Below are positions 7,908-16,712 of a DNA stretch of 64,000 bases, piece after piece. Position 1 is the stretch's first letter. Each line of letters begins with the position of its first letter. The DNA comes from Candidatus Roseilinea sp. (GTDB lineage Bacteria; Chloroflexota; Anaerolineae; J036; Brachytrichaceae), in NCBI GenBank assembly GCA_026003755.1, contig BPHV01000002.1, forward strand, positions 620,001 to 684,000. Direction: 5' to 3'. The notes beneath the pieces were generated by a model. The model made no database searches. It saw only the letters and a list, made by a program, of their open reading frames with translations, and was not told the DNA's origin. A program made the position numbers and the translations under genes.

Positions 7908-8759
7908 ATGCGACGATTGACCCACGGCGGGCTGGCCTATTACCAGTTCGACGCCTTGCGCGCGGCGAACGTCAATCATGGCGTCTTCACCCGACTCGGT
8001 GGTGTGAGCAAAGCCCCCTGGGCCTCATTGAATATGAGCTGCAGCACCGGCGACGCCGCCGAGCCGGTGCGCGAAAACCGCCGACGCGCGCTCGACGCGT
8101 TGGGCTTGGCGCCGGAGCGGTCGCTCACCTCGTGGCTGGTGCACGGCAACCATGTGCGCGTGGTCTCGCGCGACGATCTGCGCATGGCTGGCGCGAACGA
8201 CGTGCGCGCCGACGCCATGGTGACGCGCGATCGCGGGCTGGCGCTCACGCTGCGCTTTGCCGATTGCGCGCCGGTGCTGTTCTACGATCCGCTGAAGGGC
8301 GCAATCGGCATCGCTCACGCCGGCTGGCGGGGCGTCGTCAACGGCGTGTTGATCGAGACGGTGCGCGCGATGCAGCGGGCGTTCGGCTCGCGCCCGCAAG
8401 ACATCATCGCCGGCATCGGCCCGTGCATCGGCCCCGACAAGTTCGAGGTGGATGAAGCGGTGGCTGCGCAGATCCAAGCGGCTGTGCGCGCTTCGGTTGT
8501 TCTTAGACTAGGGGACGGGAGGCCAAGCGAACAAGGGAAGGCGCACGCCTCCCCTTCGTCACCCGGCCGGCCCATCACCGGCCAACAGAAGCCGCATGTG
8601 GACCTCTGGGCCGCCGCGCGCTCGCAGCTCGAAGACGCCGGCGTGGGTTGCATCGAGGTCGCGGCCATCTGCACGGCCAGCAACACCCGCGAATGGTTCA
8701 GCCACCGCGCCGAGCAGGGCCGGACCGGCCGCTTTGGCGTCATCGTCGCGCTCGATTGA
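7908..8759 (+). CDS. pgeF: Peptidoglycan editing factor / multicopper-type purine nucleoside phosphorylase (YfiH, laccase domain)
   Basis: This 283-residue member of the YfiH/LACC1 family is cytoplasmic. The family shows purine nucleoside phosphorylase/adenosine deaminase activity and, in E. coli, edits peptidoglycan precursors. Motifs in order are VFTRLGG, LVHGNHV, FADCAPVLFYD, AHAGWRG and GPCIGP. The conserved His/Cys zinc site is intact. The protein is roughly 25-30 residues longer than usual because of an in-frame Gly/Ser/Pro-rich insert after VVLRLGD (8511-8564), which has palindromic DNA. The C-terminus ends normally with GRFGVIVALD. Confidence 0.88.
   Translation: MRRLTHGGLAYYQFDALRAANVNHGVFTRLGGVSKAPWASLNMSCSTGDAAEPVRENRRRALDALGLAPERSLTSWLVHGNHVRVVSRDDLRMAGANDVRADAMVTRDRGLALTLRFADCAPVLFYDPLKGAIGIAHAGWRGVVNGVLIETVRAMQRAFGSRPQDIIAGIGPCIGPDKFEVDEAVAAQIQAAVRASVVLRLGDGRPSEQGKAHASPSSPGRPITGQQKPHVDLWAAARSQLEDAGVGCIEVAAICTASNTREWFSHRAEQGRTGRFGVIVALD
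8511..8564. repeat. Short imperfect palindromic element inserted in frame in pgeF
   Basis: The left arm GGGGACGGGAGGC (8511-8523) is mirrored by the right arm at 8547-8564, whose reverse complement reads GGGTGACGAAGGGGAGGC. The translated insert is low in order-promoting residues and lies at a loop position in the family. It resembles the small palindromic elements that enter reading frames in some bacteria. Confidence 0.45.
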
Positions 8760-8780
8760 GCGTTCTACAAAGCGCCCTCT

Positions 8781-9545
8781 TCACTCGCCGTAGATCTCGG
8801 ATGGATCCACGGGCGTGAGCCGAGGGATGAAGCGCGGCACGGCCTTTACGTAGCGCTCATACTGTGCGCCGAAGCGCTGGCGCAGCTCGCGTTCCTCCAG
8901 CCGCAACTGCATCGTCAACTGCGCGATGTAGATGACGAGCGTCAACGCCAAGAACGCGTTCTGGGTAAGCAGCGCCGTGCTCGCGATCAGGGTCATGTCG
9001 GTGACATACAGCGGGTTGCGCACGTAGCGATACGGGCCGGAGACCACCAGGCGTTGCGGCACGTTGTAGCGCTCGGCTATCTCCCCTGGCGGGAAGAGCG
9101 CCGGCACAAACAACAGGCGCTTCCAGCCCATCTGTCCGGCCGCCCACACACCGATCAGCACCGAGACGAGCACGCCCGCGCCGCCGATTGCTTGTAACCA
9201 GACCGGGCCGGCCCATGTCCAGTTCAGCCAAGCCGGCGCAAAGGCGATCAGCAGCAGCGCCGTGCCGATCCACATCAGCCCGACCTCGATGAGATACCAG
9301 CCGATCAAGCCGCGCTGCTTGACCCAGCCGCGCCAGCGTTCGAGCATCGGATACGTGAACAAGTCAATCACCACCATGCCCAGGTAGAACGCCGCAACGT
9401 AGACCGGCAGCAGCGTCCACCGGCCGATCAGCGCGTCGCCGACGACGCAAATGACGAACGACAGCAGCCATAGCCATGATGGGCCATGGTGCCACTGCGC
9501 GCGGATGGCAGCCGAGGTTTCTGGAGAAGGGGTATGCGCAGCCAT
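8781..9545 (-). CDS. Isoprenylcysteine carboxyl methyltransferase (ICMT/PEMT)-like membrane protein
   Basis: This 254-residue protein has about five hydrophobic segments. It carries the C-terminal PEMT/ICMT signature GPYRYVRNPLYV, where the RHP/RNP-type motif binds S-adenosylmethionine, and the later EERELRQRFG and YVKAVPRFIP characteristic of this superfamily. Substrate is unknown; bacterial members methylate lipids or small molecules. The start has a TACAAT hexamer six bases upstream and no Shine-Dalgarno site. Confidence 0.8.
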   Translation of the reverse strand: MAAHTPSPETSAAIRAQWHHGPSWLWLLSFVICVVGDALIGRWTLLPVYVAAFYLGMVVIDLFTYPMLERWRGWVKQRGLIGWYLIEVGLMWIGTALLLIAFAPAWLNWTWAGPVWLQAIGGAGVLVSVLIGVWAAGQMGWKRLLFVPALFPPGEIAERYNVPQRLVVSGPYRYVRNPLYVTDMTLIASTALLTQNAFLALTLVIYIAQLTMQLRLEERELRQRFGAQYERYVKAVPRFIPRLTPVDPSEIYGE

Positions 9546-9551
9546 GCCGGG

Positions 9552-9557
9552 ATTGTA
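9552..9557 (-). promoter_or_regulatory. -10-like TACAAT six bases before the ICMT-like start
   Basis: On the minus strand TACAAT is followed by six bases and ATG (9545), the leaderless-type arrangement repeated across this window. Confidence 0.5.
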
Positions 9558-9572
9558 AGGAAGAACGCCGAT

Positions 9573-10676
9573 TTAGGGGACGAGCGCGCGCCGCACTTCT
9601 TCGTAGATCGGCAGCGGCTCCAGCGACGGCGTCACGAAGGTGAAATGGTCACGGTAGCCGCGCGCCGGCGCCGGCAGCTTGAACACCCAGAACGCGACGC
9701 AGCGCGCCCACGGCCAGTGATCCTGAGCATAGTCGAGCGCGCGAAGGGTGTATTCAATGCGCTGCGCCGGCGTCACCCCGTTCACCCAGTTCACATCGTC
9801 GTTCCAGCCGGCCTCGGTGATGTAGATGGGCGAATCGTCGCCGTGGGCCAGCATGATCGCGCGCAGCAGCTCGACGCGCCGAAAGTTGATCGTCTCCGGC
9901 GCGGGGGGCGCTTCTGGCGGCATCGTCGCGCCGTAGGCGTGAACGGCAAGAGCATCCCAGGGCCGGCCGGCGATTGAGGATGAGCGACCGGCGAGCGCAG
10001 CATACATCTCCTCGAGATACGCCAGGTCGCTCAGCGCCACGTCGCGGTTGCGCTCGATGGTGGGCGCAAGCGCGCCGGCCAGCACGACGGCAGCCGGGTT
10101 GGCCCGCTTGATGGCGGGATAGACGACGCGCAGCATCTCCACATAGGCCGCCGGGTCCACGCGGCGCATGCCCCACTCGTTTTGCAGGTTCGGCTCGTTC
10201 CAGATGATGAAATGCGCAACGCGGCCCGCGAAGTGTGCCGCGAAGGCAGCGGCGAAGTCGGCGAACGCGCCGTAGTGCTGCGGGTCCAGATGGGTGAACG
10301 TGGAACCCGGCGGGCGCGCCCACTCCGGCACGAAGCCGAGCCGGGCGATCACCGTCAGCCCTTGCCGGTTGGCGTGATCCACGATGCGATCTGCGCCGGC
10401 GAAGTCGCGCCGCCCTTTTGCCTTCTCGTAGTAGGCCCAGGGGAAGAACTCGACGATCCATGGCGCGCCCATCTCTCGCACCATCTCCAATCCCCTTTTG
10501 ATCTTCCAGGCTTCGGCCTCCTCGACGAAGCGCGTGTGCAAGCCGGCCAGCGCGTTGCGCGTGGCGACGCGCTGTTGTGGGCCGAGCGTGACCAGCAACT
10601 GCGGCGGACGTATTTGCAACAGCAGCCAGGCCAGCACGACGAACGCGAGGGGCGGGATGAGGCGATGGAGGGGCAT
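9573..10676 (-). CDS. Membrane-anchored or secreted cellulase-fold glycoside hydrolase (GH5/GH39-like)
   Basis: With the start at 10676 the protein has 367 residues and a hydrophobic N-terminal segment (residues about 5-20), suggesting export. The TIM-barrel clan A signature is clear: acid/base Glu in IIWNEPN and nucleophile Glu in YITEAGW, with DALAVHAYG between. This fits a retaining beta-glycosidase of the cellulase superfamily. The exact family and substrate cannot be told from sequence alone. The longer open frame upstream runs through heptamer repeats and is not credible as protein. Confidence 0.78.
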   Translation of the reverse strand: MPLHRLIPPLAFVVLAWLLLQIRPPQLLVTLGPQQRVATRNALAGLHTRFVEEAEAWKIKRGLEMVREMGAPWIVEFFPWAYYEKAKGRRDFAGADRIVDHANRQGLTVIARLGFVPEWARPPGSTFTHLDPQHYGAFADFAAAFAAHFAGRVAHFIIWNEPNLQNEWGMRRVDPAAYVEMLRVVYPAIKRANPAAVVLAGALAPTIERNRDVALSDLAYLEEMYAALAGRSSSIAGRPWDALAVHAYGATMPPEAPPAPETINFRRVELLRAIMLAHGDDSPIYITEAGWNDDVNWVNGVTPAQRIEYTLRALDYAQDHWPWARCVAFWVFKLPAPARGYRDHFTFVTPSLEPLPIYEEVRRALVP

Positions 10677-10698
10677 GGGTGCGGGTAGCTGGTAAGTA

Positions 10699-10755
10699 GA
10701 GATTGGAGATTGGCAATCATTAGTCTTCAATCTCCAATCTCCAATCTCCAATCTC
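10699..10755. repeat. Fold-back array of heptamer repeats (CAATCTC)
   Basis: Four perfect tandem CAATCTC units occupy 10728-10755. Their complement, GAGATTG-type repeats, lies at 10699-10713, so the whole can fold into a hairpin with a 14-base loop. It is located between divergent genes. It resembles the short tandemly repeated repetitive (STRR) heptamers described in filamentous cyanobacteria. Confidence 0.75.
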
Positions 10756-10796
10756 TAATCTTGTCCCATCAGAATTGCCGGTTACAAATTACGAAT

Positions 10797-10802
10797 TACC
10801 AT
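10797..10802 (+). promoter_or_regulatory. -10-like TACCAT seven bases before the SMP-30 gene start
   Basis: TACCAT, seven bases, then ATG 10810, with no Shine-Dalgarno sequence. This is the leaderless-type arrangement. Confidence 0.45.
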
Positions 10803-10809
10803 CCCCAAC

Positions 10810-11676
10810 ATGGAATACGAGCTGGAGTTGATCGCCGATTATGCCTGCGAGTGCGGCGAAGGGCCGTTGTGGCATCCGATGGAGAAGCGCGTGTACTGGC
10901 TGGACATCGAAAACCCGCGCATGTTCTGGTACGAGCCGGCGACCGGCCGGCATGCGCAGTTCGATGTCGGCCGCGTGGTCGGCGGCTTCACCATCCAGGC
11001 CGATGGGGCGCTGCTGTTGTTCATGGATCGCGGCTCGGTCGCGACGTGGCAGCATGGCAAGCTGCGCACGATCATCGAAGAGTTGCCGGAAGAACGCGAG
11101 ACGCGCTTCAACGACGTGTTCGCCGATTCGCGCGGAAGGGTGTTTTGCGGCACGATGCCCACGCGTGACCGGCCGGGCTGGCTGTATCGCCTCGACCGCG
11201 ATGGCTCGATTCACAAGCTGCTCGACGGCATCCTTTGCTCGAACGGCATGGGGCTGACCCTCGATCGCAAATGCTTGTACTACACTGATAGTAAGGCGTA
11301 CGCGATCTACCTGTTCGACTACGATGAAGCAACAGGCCGGTTGAGCAACCGGCGCATCTTCGTCAAGCATGGGCCGGAAGATGGCCTGCCGGACGGCATG
11401 ACGGTAGATGCCCAGGGCAACGTGTGGTCGGCCCACTGGGATGGGGGGTGCTTGATCCGCTACGACCGCGACGGCAACGAGACGCTGCGCATTCCCTTCC
11501 CGGCCAAGAAGGTGTCGTCGGTGACTTTCGGCGGCGACGATTATCGCGACATGTATGTCACCACCGCGGGCGGGAACAACAAGGCAGAAGAGGGACCGGG
11601 CGCCGGCGCGCTGTTCCGCTTGCGCATCCCCGGCGTGCGCGGCTTGCCGGAGTATCTCTCGCGCATTCTGCTGTAG
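10810..11676 (+). CDS. SMP-30/gluconolactonase/LRE family protein
   Basis: This 288-residue six-bladed beta-propeller lactonase hydrolyses sugar lactones using a divalent metal. Metal-site motifs are visible in order: CGEGPLWH (Glu ligand near residue 17), RFNDVFAD (Asn), ILCSNGMGL (Asn) and LPDGMTVDAQG (Asp). No signal peptide is present, so it is cytoplasmic. It may belong to aldonate or uronate breakdown, but no sugar dehydrogenase is adjacent. It converges tail to tail with the FHA gene without a gap. Confidence 0.88.
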   Translation: MEYELELIADYACECGEGPLWHPMEKRVYWLDIENPRMFWYEPATGRHAQFDVGRVVGGFTIQADGALLLFMDRGSVATWQHGKLRTIIEELPEERETRFNDVFADSRGRVFCGTMPTRDRPGWLYRLDRDGSIHKLLDGILCSNGMGLTLDRKCLYYTDSKAYAIYLFDYDEATGRLSNRRIFVKHGPEDGLPDGMTVDAQGNVWSAHWDGGCLIRYDRDGNETLRIPFPAKKVSSVTFGGDDYRDMYVTTAGGNNKAEEGPGAGALFRLRIPGVRGLPEYLSRILL

Positions 11677-12411
11677 TTACGGCGCAGGCGGCAGCGCCGT
11701 GGTGGATTGCAGCGTGAATTCCTCGCCGTAGATGATCTCGACGCCGCCGAGCGAGAGCACATCGCCGGCTTCGAGCGTGCACTGCTGGATCGGATAGCCG
11801 TTCAGGCGTGTGCCGCCGCTGCTGTTCAAATCCACCGCCAGGAAGCGCGCCAGGTCGTGTTGCCAGCGCAGCTCAAGGTGGTGGCGCGACACGCGGCGGT
11901 CGTCCACGATCACGTCGTTATCGTGCGCGCGCCCCACACGCACCAGCGTCGCGTTCAAGCCGATCTGCCGCTGCCCGTCCACGATGAGGAAGGGGCGACG
12001 CGGCAACGAAACGGCCAGCGCAGGCGTGGCCGAGGTGTCGGCCTGTAGGAGGTTGGACGCGATCCAGCGCGCCTTCACCTGCAAATGATGCGGCGGCATG
12101 CTCGGCGCGCCCCACAACAGCACGCGCGGCGGCGCGTCCAGGCGCAAGCCCATCTGCAGCATAATCTGCCGCACTTGCTCCGAGAGTTCGTCGGCGAGGC
12201 GCGGCCGGTTGGCCTCAAGCGCGCGCAAGTCGTCCTCGTTCAGCGTCACCCAGAAGTGGTTGGGGGGCGCCGCCGTAGCGCTGCTGGCCTGCGCGTCCTC
12301 AATAGCGCGAACGATGACGCGCAATACCGCCTGCGCTTCCAGCTTGCCGCCGAGCGCGCGCGCCAGCGATGCCTCGATCAACTGTTGGGCGAGATCTTCA
12401 AATCGGTGCAT
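11677..12411 (-). CDS. FHA domain protein with DUF3662-like N-terminus (FhaA type)
   Basis: This 244-residue protein starts with the DUF3662/FhaA-type alpha-beta domain (RFEDLAQQLIEASLARALGG) and ends in a forkhead-associated domain. The FHA core shows VRVGRAHDNDVIVDD, RVSRHHLEL and NSSGGTRLNG, the phosphothreonine-binding Arg, Ser and Asn positions. In Actinobacteria and Chloroflexota such proteins report Ser/Thr kinase signalling on cell-wall synthesis and division. No kinase gene lies in the window. Confidence 0.82.
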   Translation of the reverse strand: MHRFEDLAQQLIEASLARALGGKLEAQAVLRVIVRAIEDAQASSATAAPPNHFWVTLNEDDLRALEANRPRLADELSEQVRQIMLQMGLRLDAPPRVLLWGAPSMPPHHLQVKARWIASNLLQADTSATPALAVSLPRRPFLIVDGQRQIGLNATLVRVGRAHDNDVIVDDRRVSRHHLELRWQHDLARFLAVDLNSSGGTRLNGYPIQQCTLEAGDVLSLGGVEIIYGEEFTLQSTTALPPAP

Positions 12412-12450
12412 GAGCGTCGTAGCGGGCAGTCAACGCTCTCTATCATCGCA

Positions 12451-12456
12451 TATTAT
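12451..12456 (+). promoter_or_regulatory. -10-like TATTAT seven bases before the UbiA-type gene
   Basis: TATTAT, seven bases, ATG 12464; no ribosome site is seen. It is one of the cleanest leaderless-type starts in the window. Confidence 0.5.
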
Positions 12457-12463
12457 TATCGCC

Positions 12464-13375
12464 ATGAAATCGAATGAGGCGGCGGTCGCGCCGTTTCACA
12501 TCAGCCGTGCCGCGTTGGGACTACTACGCAGCATGCGCCCGAAGCAGTGGACGAAGAACATCTTCATCTTCGCGGCGCTCGTGTTCGACGGCAAGCTCTT
12601 CCGGCCCGGCCCACTCATCAACACGCTCATCGGCTTCGCCGTGTTGTGTTTGCTGTCGTCAGCGGTGTACCTGATCAACGACTGCGCCGACGCGAACGCG
12701 GACCGCGCCCATCCGACCAAGCGCAACCGCCCCATCGCGCGCGGCGATGTGCCGATCCCGTTGGCCGTGGTGTGGGCGGCCCTGTTGAGCGCTGTGTCAC
12801 TCGCCGTCGCGTTTGCCGTGAATCTCGCGTTCGGCGCCATTGCGCTGGTTTATCTGGCGATGTCCACACTCTACACTTTTAGGCTCAAGCACGTCGTGAT
12901 CCTGGATGTGATCTTCCTGGCCGCCGGCTTCGTCCTGCGCGTGGCGGCCGGCACGCCCCTTGTGGATGCCGAGCGTTTCTCGCCGTGGCTCTACACCTGC
13001 ATGGCGCTGCTGGCGCTGCTGATCGGTTTCGGCAAGCGGCGCGCCGAGCTGGTTGAGCTGGGTGGGCGCTCCGCAACGCGCGCTTCGCTCGATCATTATT
13101 CCTTGCCTTTGCTCGACCAGATTATCGCGATCGTCACCGGCGCGCTGATCGTGTCATATACCTTCTATACGTTTTTTGCGCCGCAGTTGCCGCCCAACCA
13201 CGCCATGATGCTGACCGTGCCGTTCGTGGTGTATGCCTTGTTCCGCTACCTGTATCTGGTGCACGTGAAAGGCGAAGGCGGCGCGCCCGACGAACTGGCG
13301 CTGAAGGACCGCCCGTTGCAGGTCACGTTTGTGCTGTGGGCGTTGGTCGCGATCGCCGTGCTCTATGCGGGCTAG
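12464..13375 (+). CDS. UbiA-family prenyltransferase, decaprenyl-phosphate phosphoribosyltransferase type
   Basis: This 303-residue integral membrane protein has about eight hydrophobic segments. The N-terminal signature LRSMRPKQWTKN is characteristic of the polyprenyl-phosphate phosphoribosyltransferase branch. The first Asp-rich motif is YLINDCADANADR, with Asp residues that bind Mg2+ and diphosphate, and a GFGKRRAEL loop follows later. The likely reaction transfers 5-phosphoribose from PRPP to a polyprenyl phosphate for envelope polysaccharide synthesis. Other UbiA activities cannot be excluded. The start at 12464 is chosen because the frame upstream is antisense to the FHA gene. Confidence 0.83.
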   Translation: MKSNEAAVAPFHISRAALGLLRSMRPKQWTKNIFIFAALVFDGKLFRPGPLINTLIGFAVLCLLSSAVYLINDCADANADRAHPTKRNRPIARGDVPIPLAVVWAALLSAVSLAVAFAVNLAFGAIALVYLAMSTLYTFRLKHVVILDVIFLAAGFVLRVAAGTPLVDAERFSPWLYTCMALLALLIGFGKRRAELVELGGRSATRASLDHYSLPLLDQIIAIVTGALIVSYTFYTFFAPQLPPNHAMMLTVPFVVYALFRYLYLVHVKGEGGAPDELALKDRPLQVTFVLWALVAIAVLYAG

Positions 13376-13403
13376 GTGTGAGCGGCTGAATCGGTGCGCT
13401 GCG

Positions 13404-14147
13404 TCAGATGCCCAGCGCCTCGCGCATCGCGAGCGGCGAATCGCCGATGATGCCGTGCACGCCGCCCGCAGCAGCGCGAACGATGTCGGCGCGCGCGTTG
13501 ACCGTCCATGTGTTCACCCGTTTGCCTTGCGCCTTCAACTTGGTCACATACTCCGGCGTGATGAAGCGGATGTCGGGATGGCGGAACTCGTGCGGCGCGA
13601 GCGGCGCCATCCACACGTGGCGCAGGTAGGCTGGCATGGCGTGGTGATACAAGATGCCGCGTGGGATATCGGGCGCCAATTGCGCCAGCCGGCGCACCGC
13701 CATCGGGTTGAACGAGGAGAACAACACGCGATCTTCGCAGCCGTGTCGCCGGACCACCTCGACCACCTGTCGCTCCAGCCCATCGAACGGCGTGGCATCG
13801 TTTTTGACCTCGATGTTGAGCAGGAAGGGGCGAGGTGCGCCGGCCGTGGCGATGATCACTTCATCGAGCGTCGGGATGCGCTCGCCGTTGCCGGCGTCCA
13901 GCCTGCGCAGTGCGGCCAGCGATAGGGCGCGCACCCGGCCCTCGCCGTCCGTCGTGCGGTTCACCGTGTCGTCGTGAATGACGACCACTTCGCCGGTCGC
14001 ACAACGCCTCACGTCCAATTCGACGCCATCGGCGCCTTGCGCCTGGGCCAGCATGAACGCAGCCAGCGTATTCTCCGGCGCGTGCGCGCTGGCCCCCCGG
14101 TGGCCGATGATGAGCGGGCGATCGGTTGGATCGAGCCAGTGATTCAT
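13404..14147 (-). CDS. Glycerophosphodiester phosphodiesterase
   Basis: This 247-residue GDPD TIM barrel hydrolyses glycerophosphodiesters to glycerol-3-phosphate and an alcohol. The catalytic motifs are IIGHRGASAHAPENTLAAF (His, Arg, Glu near the N-terminus), GVELDVRRC and VIHDDTVNRTTDG. The C-terminal NTWTVNARAD is also typical. No signal peptide is visible, so it is cytoplasmic. A much longer frame extends upstream but lies antisense to the beta-helix gene. Another ATG three codons upstream (14156) is possible. Confidence 0.9.
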   Translation of the reverse strand: MNHWLDPTDRPLIIGHRGASAHAPENTLAAFMLAQAQGADGVELDVRRCATGEVVVIHDDTVNRTTDGEGRVRALSLAALRRLDAGNGERIPTLDEVIIATAGAPRPFLLNIEVKNDATPFDGLERQVVEVVRRHGCEDRVLFSSFNPMAVRRLAQLAPDIPRGILYHHAMPAYLRHVWMAPLAPHEFRHPDIRFITPEYVTKLKAQGKRVNTWTVNARADIVRAAAGGVHGIIGDSPLAMREALGI

Positions 14148-14154
14148 CGCCGGC

Positions 14155-14160
14155 ATTCTA
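14155..14160 (-). promoter_or_regulatory. -10-like TAGAAT seven bases before the GDPD start
   Basis: On the minus strand TAGAAT is followed by seven bases and ATG (14147). The divergent gene at 14211 has its own -10-like hexamer only 38 bases away. Confidence 0.5.
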
Positions 14161-14197
14161 CGCTCGTGGCGCGTGGTCGCACCCAACGGCGCGCGGG

Positions 14198-14203
14198 TAA
14201 GAT
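14198..14203 (+). promoter_or_regulatory. -10-like TAAGAT seven bases before the beta-helix gene
   Basis: TAAGAT, seven bases, ATG 14211; no Shine-Dalgarno site. It is the same hexamer as at selD. Confidence 0.5.
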
Positions 14204-14210
14204 TGATGCG

Positions 14211-15533
14211 ATGGCCGAACTCGTCGTCCCCGAAGATGGGATGACCCTCACCCGCGACACCGTGCTGCGGCCGGGCGTGTACTACCTGCCAAACGGGCTG
14301 TGCATCGCCAAAGATGGCGTGACGCTGGACGGCAACGGCGCGCTGATCATCGGCGACGACTTCAAGGGGCGCGGCGTGCAGGTGGATCAGCGCGTCAGCG
14401 TGACGGTCAAGAACTTGCGCGTCGAGCGCTTCTATCACGGCATCTGGGTGAACGCCAGCGCCGACGTGCATATCCTGAACAACTGCGTGACGCGCACGCA
14501 TGAGTTGCCCTCGCCGGACACCTTTCTGGACGTGTGGCTGCCGCGCGAGCAGGCCTACGGCGGCGGCATCTTTCTCTCTGGCGTTATAGACTCGTTTGTC
14601 GTCGGCAACGACGTGCGCCACCAGCAAAACGGCATCATGCTCTACGGGTGCAACCGCGTTGAGCTTTCCCACAACGACGCTTCGCACAACAGCGGTTATG
14701 GCATCCTGCTGTTCGAGTCGTCCGAGAACCTCATCGAGGACAACACGGCCGATTTCTGCTGCCGTGTGTATGCCGCCGGCTCCAACGGCGAACGCTACCA
14801 CAACGGCGCCGACGCTGCCGCGTTGGTGGTCATGTGCAGCTCGTCCAGGAACATCATCCGCCATAACCGGCTGCGCAGCAGCGGCGACGGGGTGTTCCTC
14901 GGCGGTTTTCACAAAGACCAGGTCAAAGTGCCTTGTAACGACAACCTCTTCGAGAACAACGACGGCAGCTTTAGCCCGAACATCGCCTTCGAGGCGACGT
15001 TCTCGCAGCGCAACGTCTTTCGCAACAACCGCGCCGAAAACTGCGCCTATGGGTTCTGGCTGGGCTGGTCGAGCGAGACGACCGTCGAGGGGAATTCGAT
15101 CAAAGGCAATCGCATCGCCGGCGTGGCGATCGAGCATGGCCACCACAACACCATCACCGGCAATATCTTCGAGCGCAACGGCGCAGGTGTGCAGCTCTGG
15201 GTGAACGCCGACGCCCAGCGCCGAACCGAACTGTTCCGCGAGTTCTACCCCGAATGCGCTGACAGCTATGAGACGCACATCGTCGGCAACACATTCGTTC
15301 ACAATGACTTCGCCCTCCGCGCCTGGACCGAGCGTGATGCGCGTTATGCCGGCCCGCGCTGTCACCACTTCAACGTCCATGGTAATAAGCTGCTCGACAA
15401 CCGCGTCGGCGTGCAGTTCGAGCGCGTGCGCGATAGCCTGATCCAAGACAACGAGATCCGCGCCAACCTCGAAGCCGGCATCAAGCTGATCGGCTGCCGG
15501 GATATCAACGTGAGCGGCAATCAGATGGATTGA
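14211..15533 (+). CDS. Right-handed parallel beta-helix (NosD-like) protein
   Basis: The 440-residue protein is built almost entirely of beta-helix rungs. They show a recurring pattern of short hydrophobic strands followed by Asn-rich turns (NNCVTRT, GNDVRHQQNGI, HNSGYGILLF, EGNSIKGNRIAGV, TGNIFERNGAGV). Similar proteins include NosD-like and polysaccharide-lyase-like folds. No signal peptide is visible at the chosen start, and no catalytic residues can be assigned. The substrate is unknown but is probably a carbohydrate. The longer upstream frame lies antisense to GDPD and is rejected. Confidence 0.78.
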   Translation: MAELVVPEDGMTLTRDTVLRPGVYYLPNGLCIAKDGVTLDGNGALIIGDDFKGRGVQVDQRVSVTVKNLRVERFYHGIWVNASADVHILNNCVTRTHELPSPDTFLDVWLPREQAYGGGIFLSGVIDSFVVGNDVRHQQNGIMLYGCNRVELSHNDASHNSGYGILLFESSENLIEDNTADFCCRVYAAGSNGERYHNGADAAALVVMCSSSRNIIRHNRLRSSGDGVFLGGFHKDQVKVPCNDNLFENNDGSFSPNIAFEATFSQRNVFRNNRAENCAYGFWLGWSSETTVEGNSIKGNRIAGVAIEHGHHNTITGNIFERNGAGVQLWVNADAQRRTELFREFYPECADSYETHIVGNTFVHNDFALRAWTERDARYAGPRCHHFNVHGNKLLDNRVGVQFERVRDSLIQDNEIRANLEAGIKLIGCRDINVSGNQMD

Positions 15534-15598
15534 GTCGAGCCGGGGGATGTAGCCGGCAAGCGAGGGGCGGCTCTCGCCCCTGCTTCCTCAAACTCCGG

Positions 15599-16705
15599 CT
15601 ATGCAAACCGCGCCTCGCTCAAGCCGCGCAGGCGTTCGGCAGCTTGTTCCGGCGTGATGTCGCGCTGGGGCTGCGCCAGCATCTCGTAGCCCACCATGAA
15701 CTTGCGCACCGTAGCGCTGCGCAACAGCGGCGGGTAGAAGTGCAGATGCATCTGCCATTCCTCGTGCGGCTCGCCGTCGTAGGGCGCTTGGTGCACTCCC
15801 ATCGTGTAGGGGAAGGCGACCTCGAATAGGTTGTCGTAGCGCGTAGTCATGCGCTTGAGCGCGTCGGCCAACGCGTCGCGTTCCGGCTCGGTCAGCTCGA
15901 CCATCCGGCGCGTATGCCGCTTTGGCAAGATCATTGTCTCGAACGGCCAAATCGCCCAGAACGGGACGAGGCAGACGAAGTGGGCGTTCTCGAAGATGAT
16001 GCGCTCGCCGGCCTGTTGCTCGATCTCCAGGTAATCGAGCAAGAGCGGCAGGCCGGACGGTGAAGCTCCCAGTTGCTCCACGCCCTCTTGTCCCGCTGTC
16101 TCCCCATCGCGGCCGTAGCGGCCCGTCAGATAACGCAACTGCCCGCGCGTCTCTTTTACGACCTCGGTGGGGATGTGGCGCGTGGCCCACAGTTGGCCGT
16201 GTGGATGTGGGTTGCTCGCGCCCATGATTTCCCCTTTGTTCTCGAAGAGCTGAATGTAGGCGATGTCGTCGCGCGCGCCAAGTTCCTCGCACTGCGTCAC
16301 CCAGGCATCCACCACAGCGCGGATCTGGGCAACCGGCAGCTCGGCCAGCGTCAAGTCGTGGCGCGGGGAGAAGCAAATCACGCGGCAGACGCCAGTTTCC
16401 AATTGTGAATGGAGGAGGGGGAACGGGGAGGCTGGTGCGTCAGCGCTGAGCGCTGCGCGCGGCGCCTCCAGGAGGGCGGGGAAGTCGTTGTCGAACACAT
16501 AGACGCCGGTGTATGGCGGGTTGACCGCGCCGGTGGCGCGCGTGTTGCCCGGGCACAGGTAGCACGCCGGGTCGTATTCGGGCCGCCGCGCCTGCGTCCC
16601 TTTCTCCACTGCGCCCAGCCACGGGCGCGTCGCGCGCTGTGGCGAGACCAGAATCCACTCGTCGGTGAGTGGGTTGTAACGACGATGCGGCAGCGACCGA
16701 TTCAT
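15599..16705 (-). CDS. galT: Galactose-1-phosphate uridylyltransferase
   Basis: This 368-residue enzyme of the Leloir pathway exchanges UMP between UDP-glucose and galactose-1-phosphate. The active-site motif NPHPHGQ lies at residues 165-171, with His169 as the nucleophile. A CYLCPGN segment near residue 48 contributes the zinc site, and the second half contains [13 protein letters not shown]. The length is normal. No galK or galE gene is adjacent, so it stands alone. The start has GACAAT seven bases upstream on the minus strand. Confidence 0.94.
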   Translation of the reverse strand: MNRSLPHRRYNPLTDEWILVSPQRATRPWLGAVEKGTQARRPEYDPACYLCPGNTRATGAVNPPYTGVYVFDNDFPALLEAPRAALSADAPASPFPLLHSQLETGVCRVICFSPRHDLTLAELPVAQIRAVVDAWVTQCEELGARDDIAYIQLFENKGEIMGASNPHPHGQLWATRHIPTEVVKETRGQLRYLTGRYGRDGETAGQEGVEQLGASPSGLPLLLDYLEIEQQAGERIIFENAHFVCLVPFWAIWPFETMILPKRHTRRMVELTEPERDALADALKRMTTRYDNLFEVAFPYTMGVHQAPYDGEPHEEWQMHLHFYPPLLRSATVRKFMVGYEMLAQPQRDITPEQAAERLRGLSEARFA

Positions 16706-16712
16706 GCGCCGA

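Noticed and set aside
12098-13375. 425-residue frame starting inside the FHA gene
   Set aside because: The UbiA family begins at the ATG at 12464; the earlier part is antisense to the FHA gene.
13404-15446. 680-residue minus-strand open frame
   Set aside because: Only the first 744 bases on the stop side (GDPD) have family character. The rest is antisense to the beta-helix gene and low in credible protein features.
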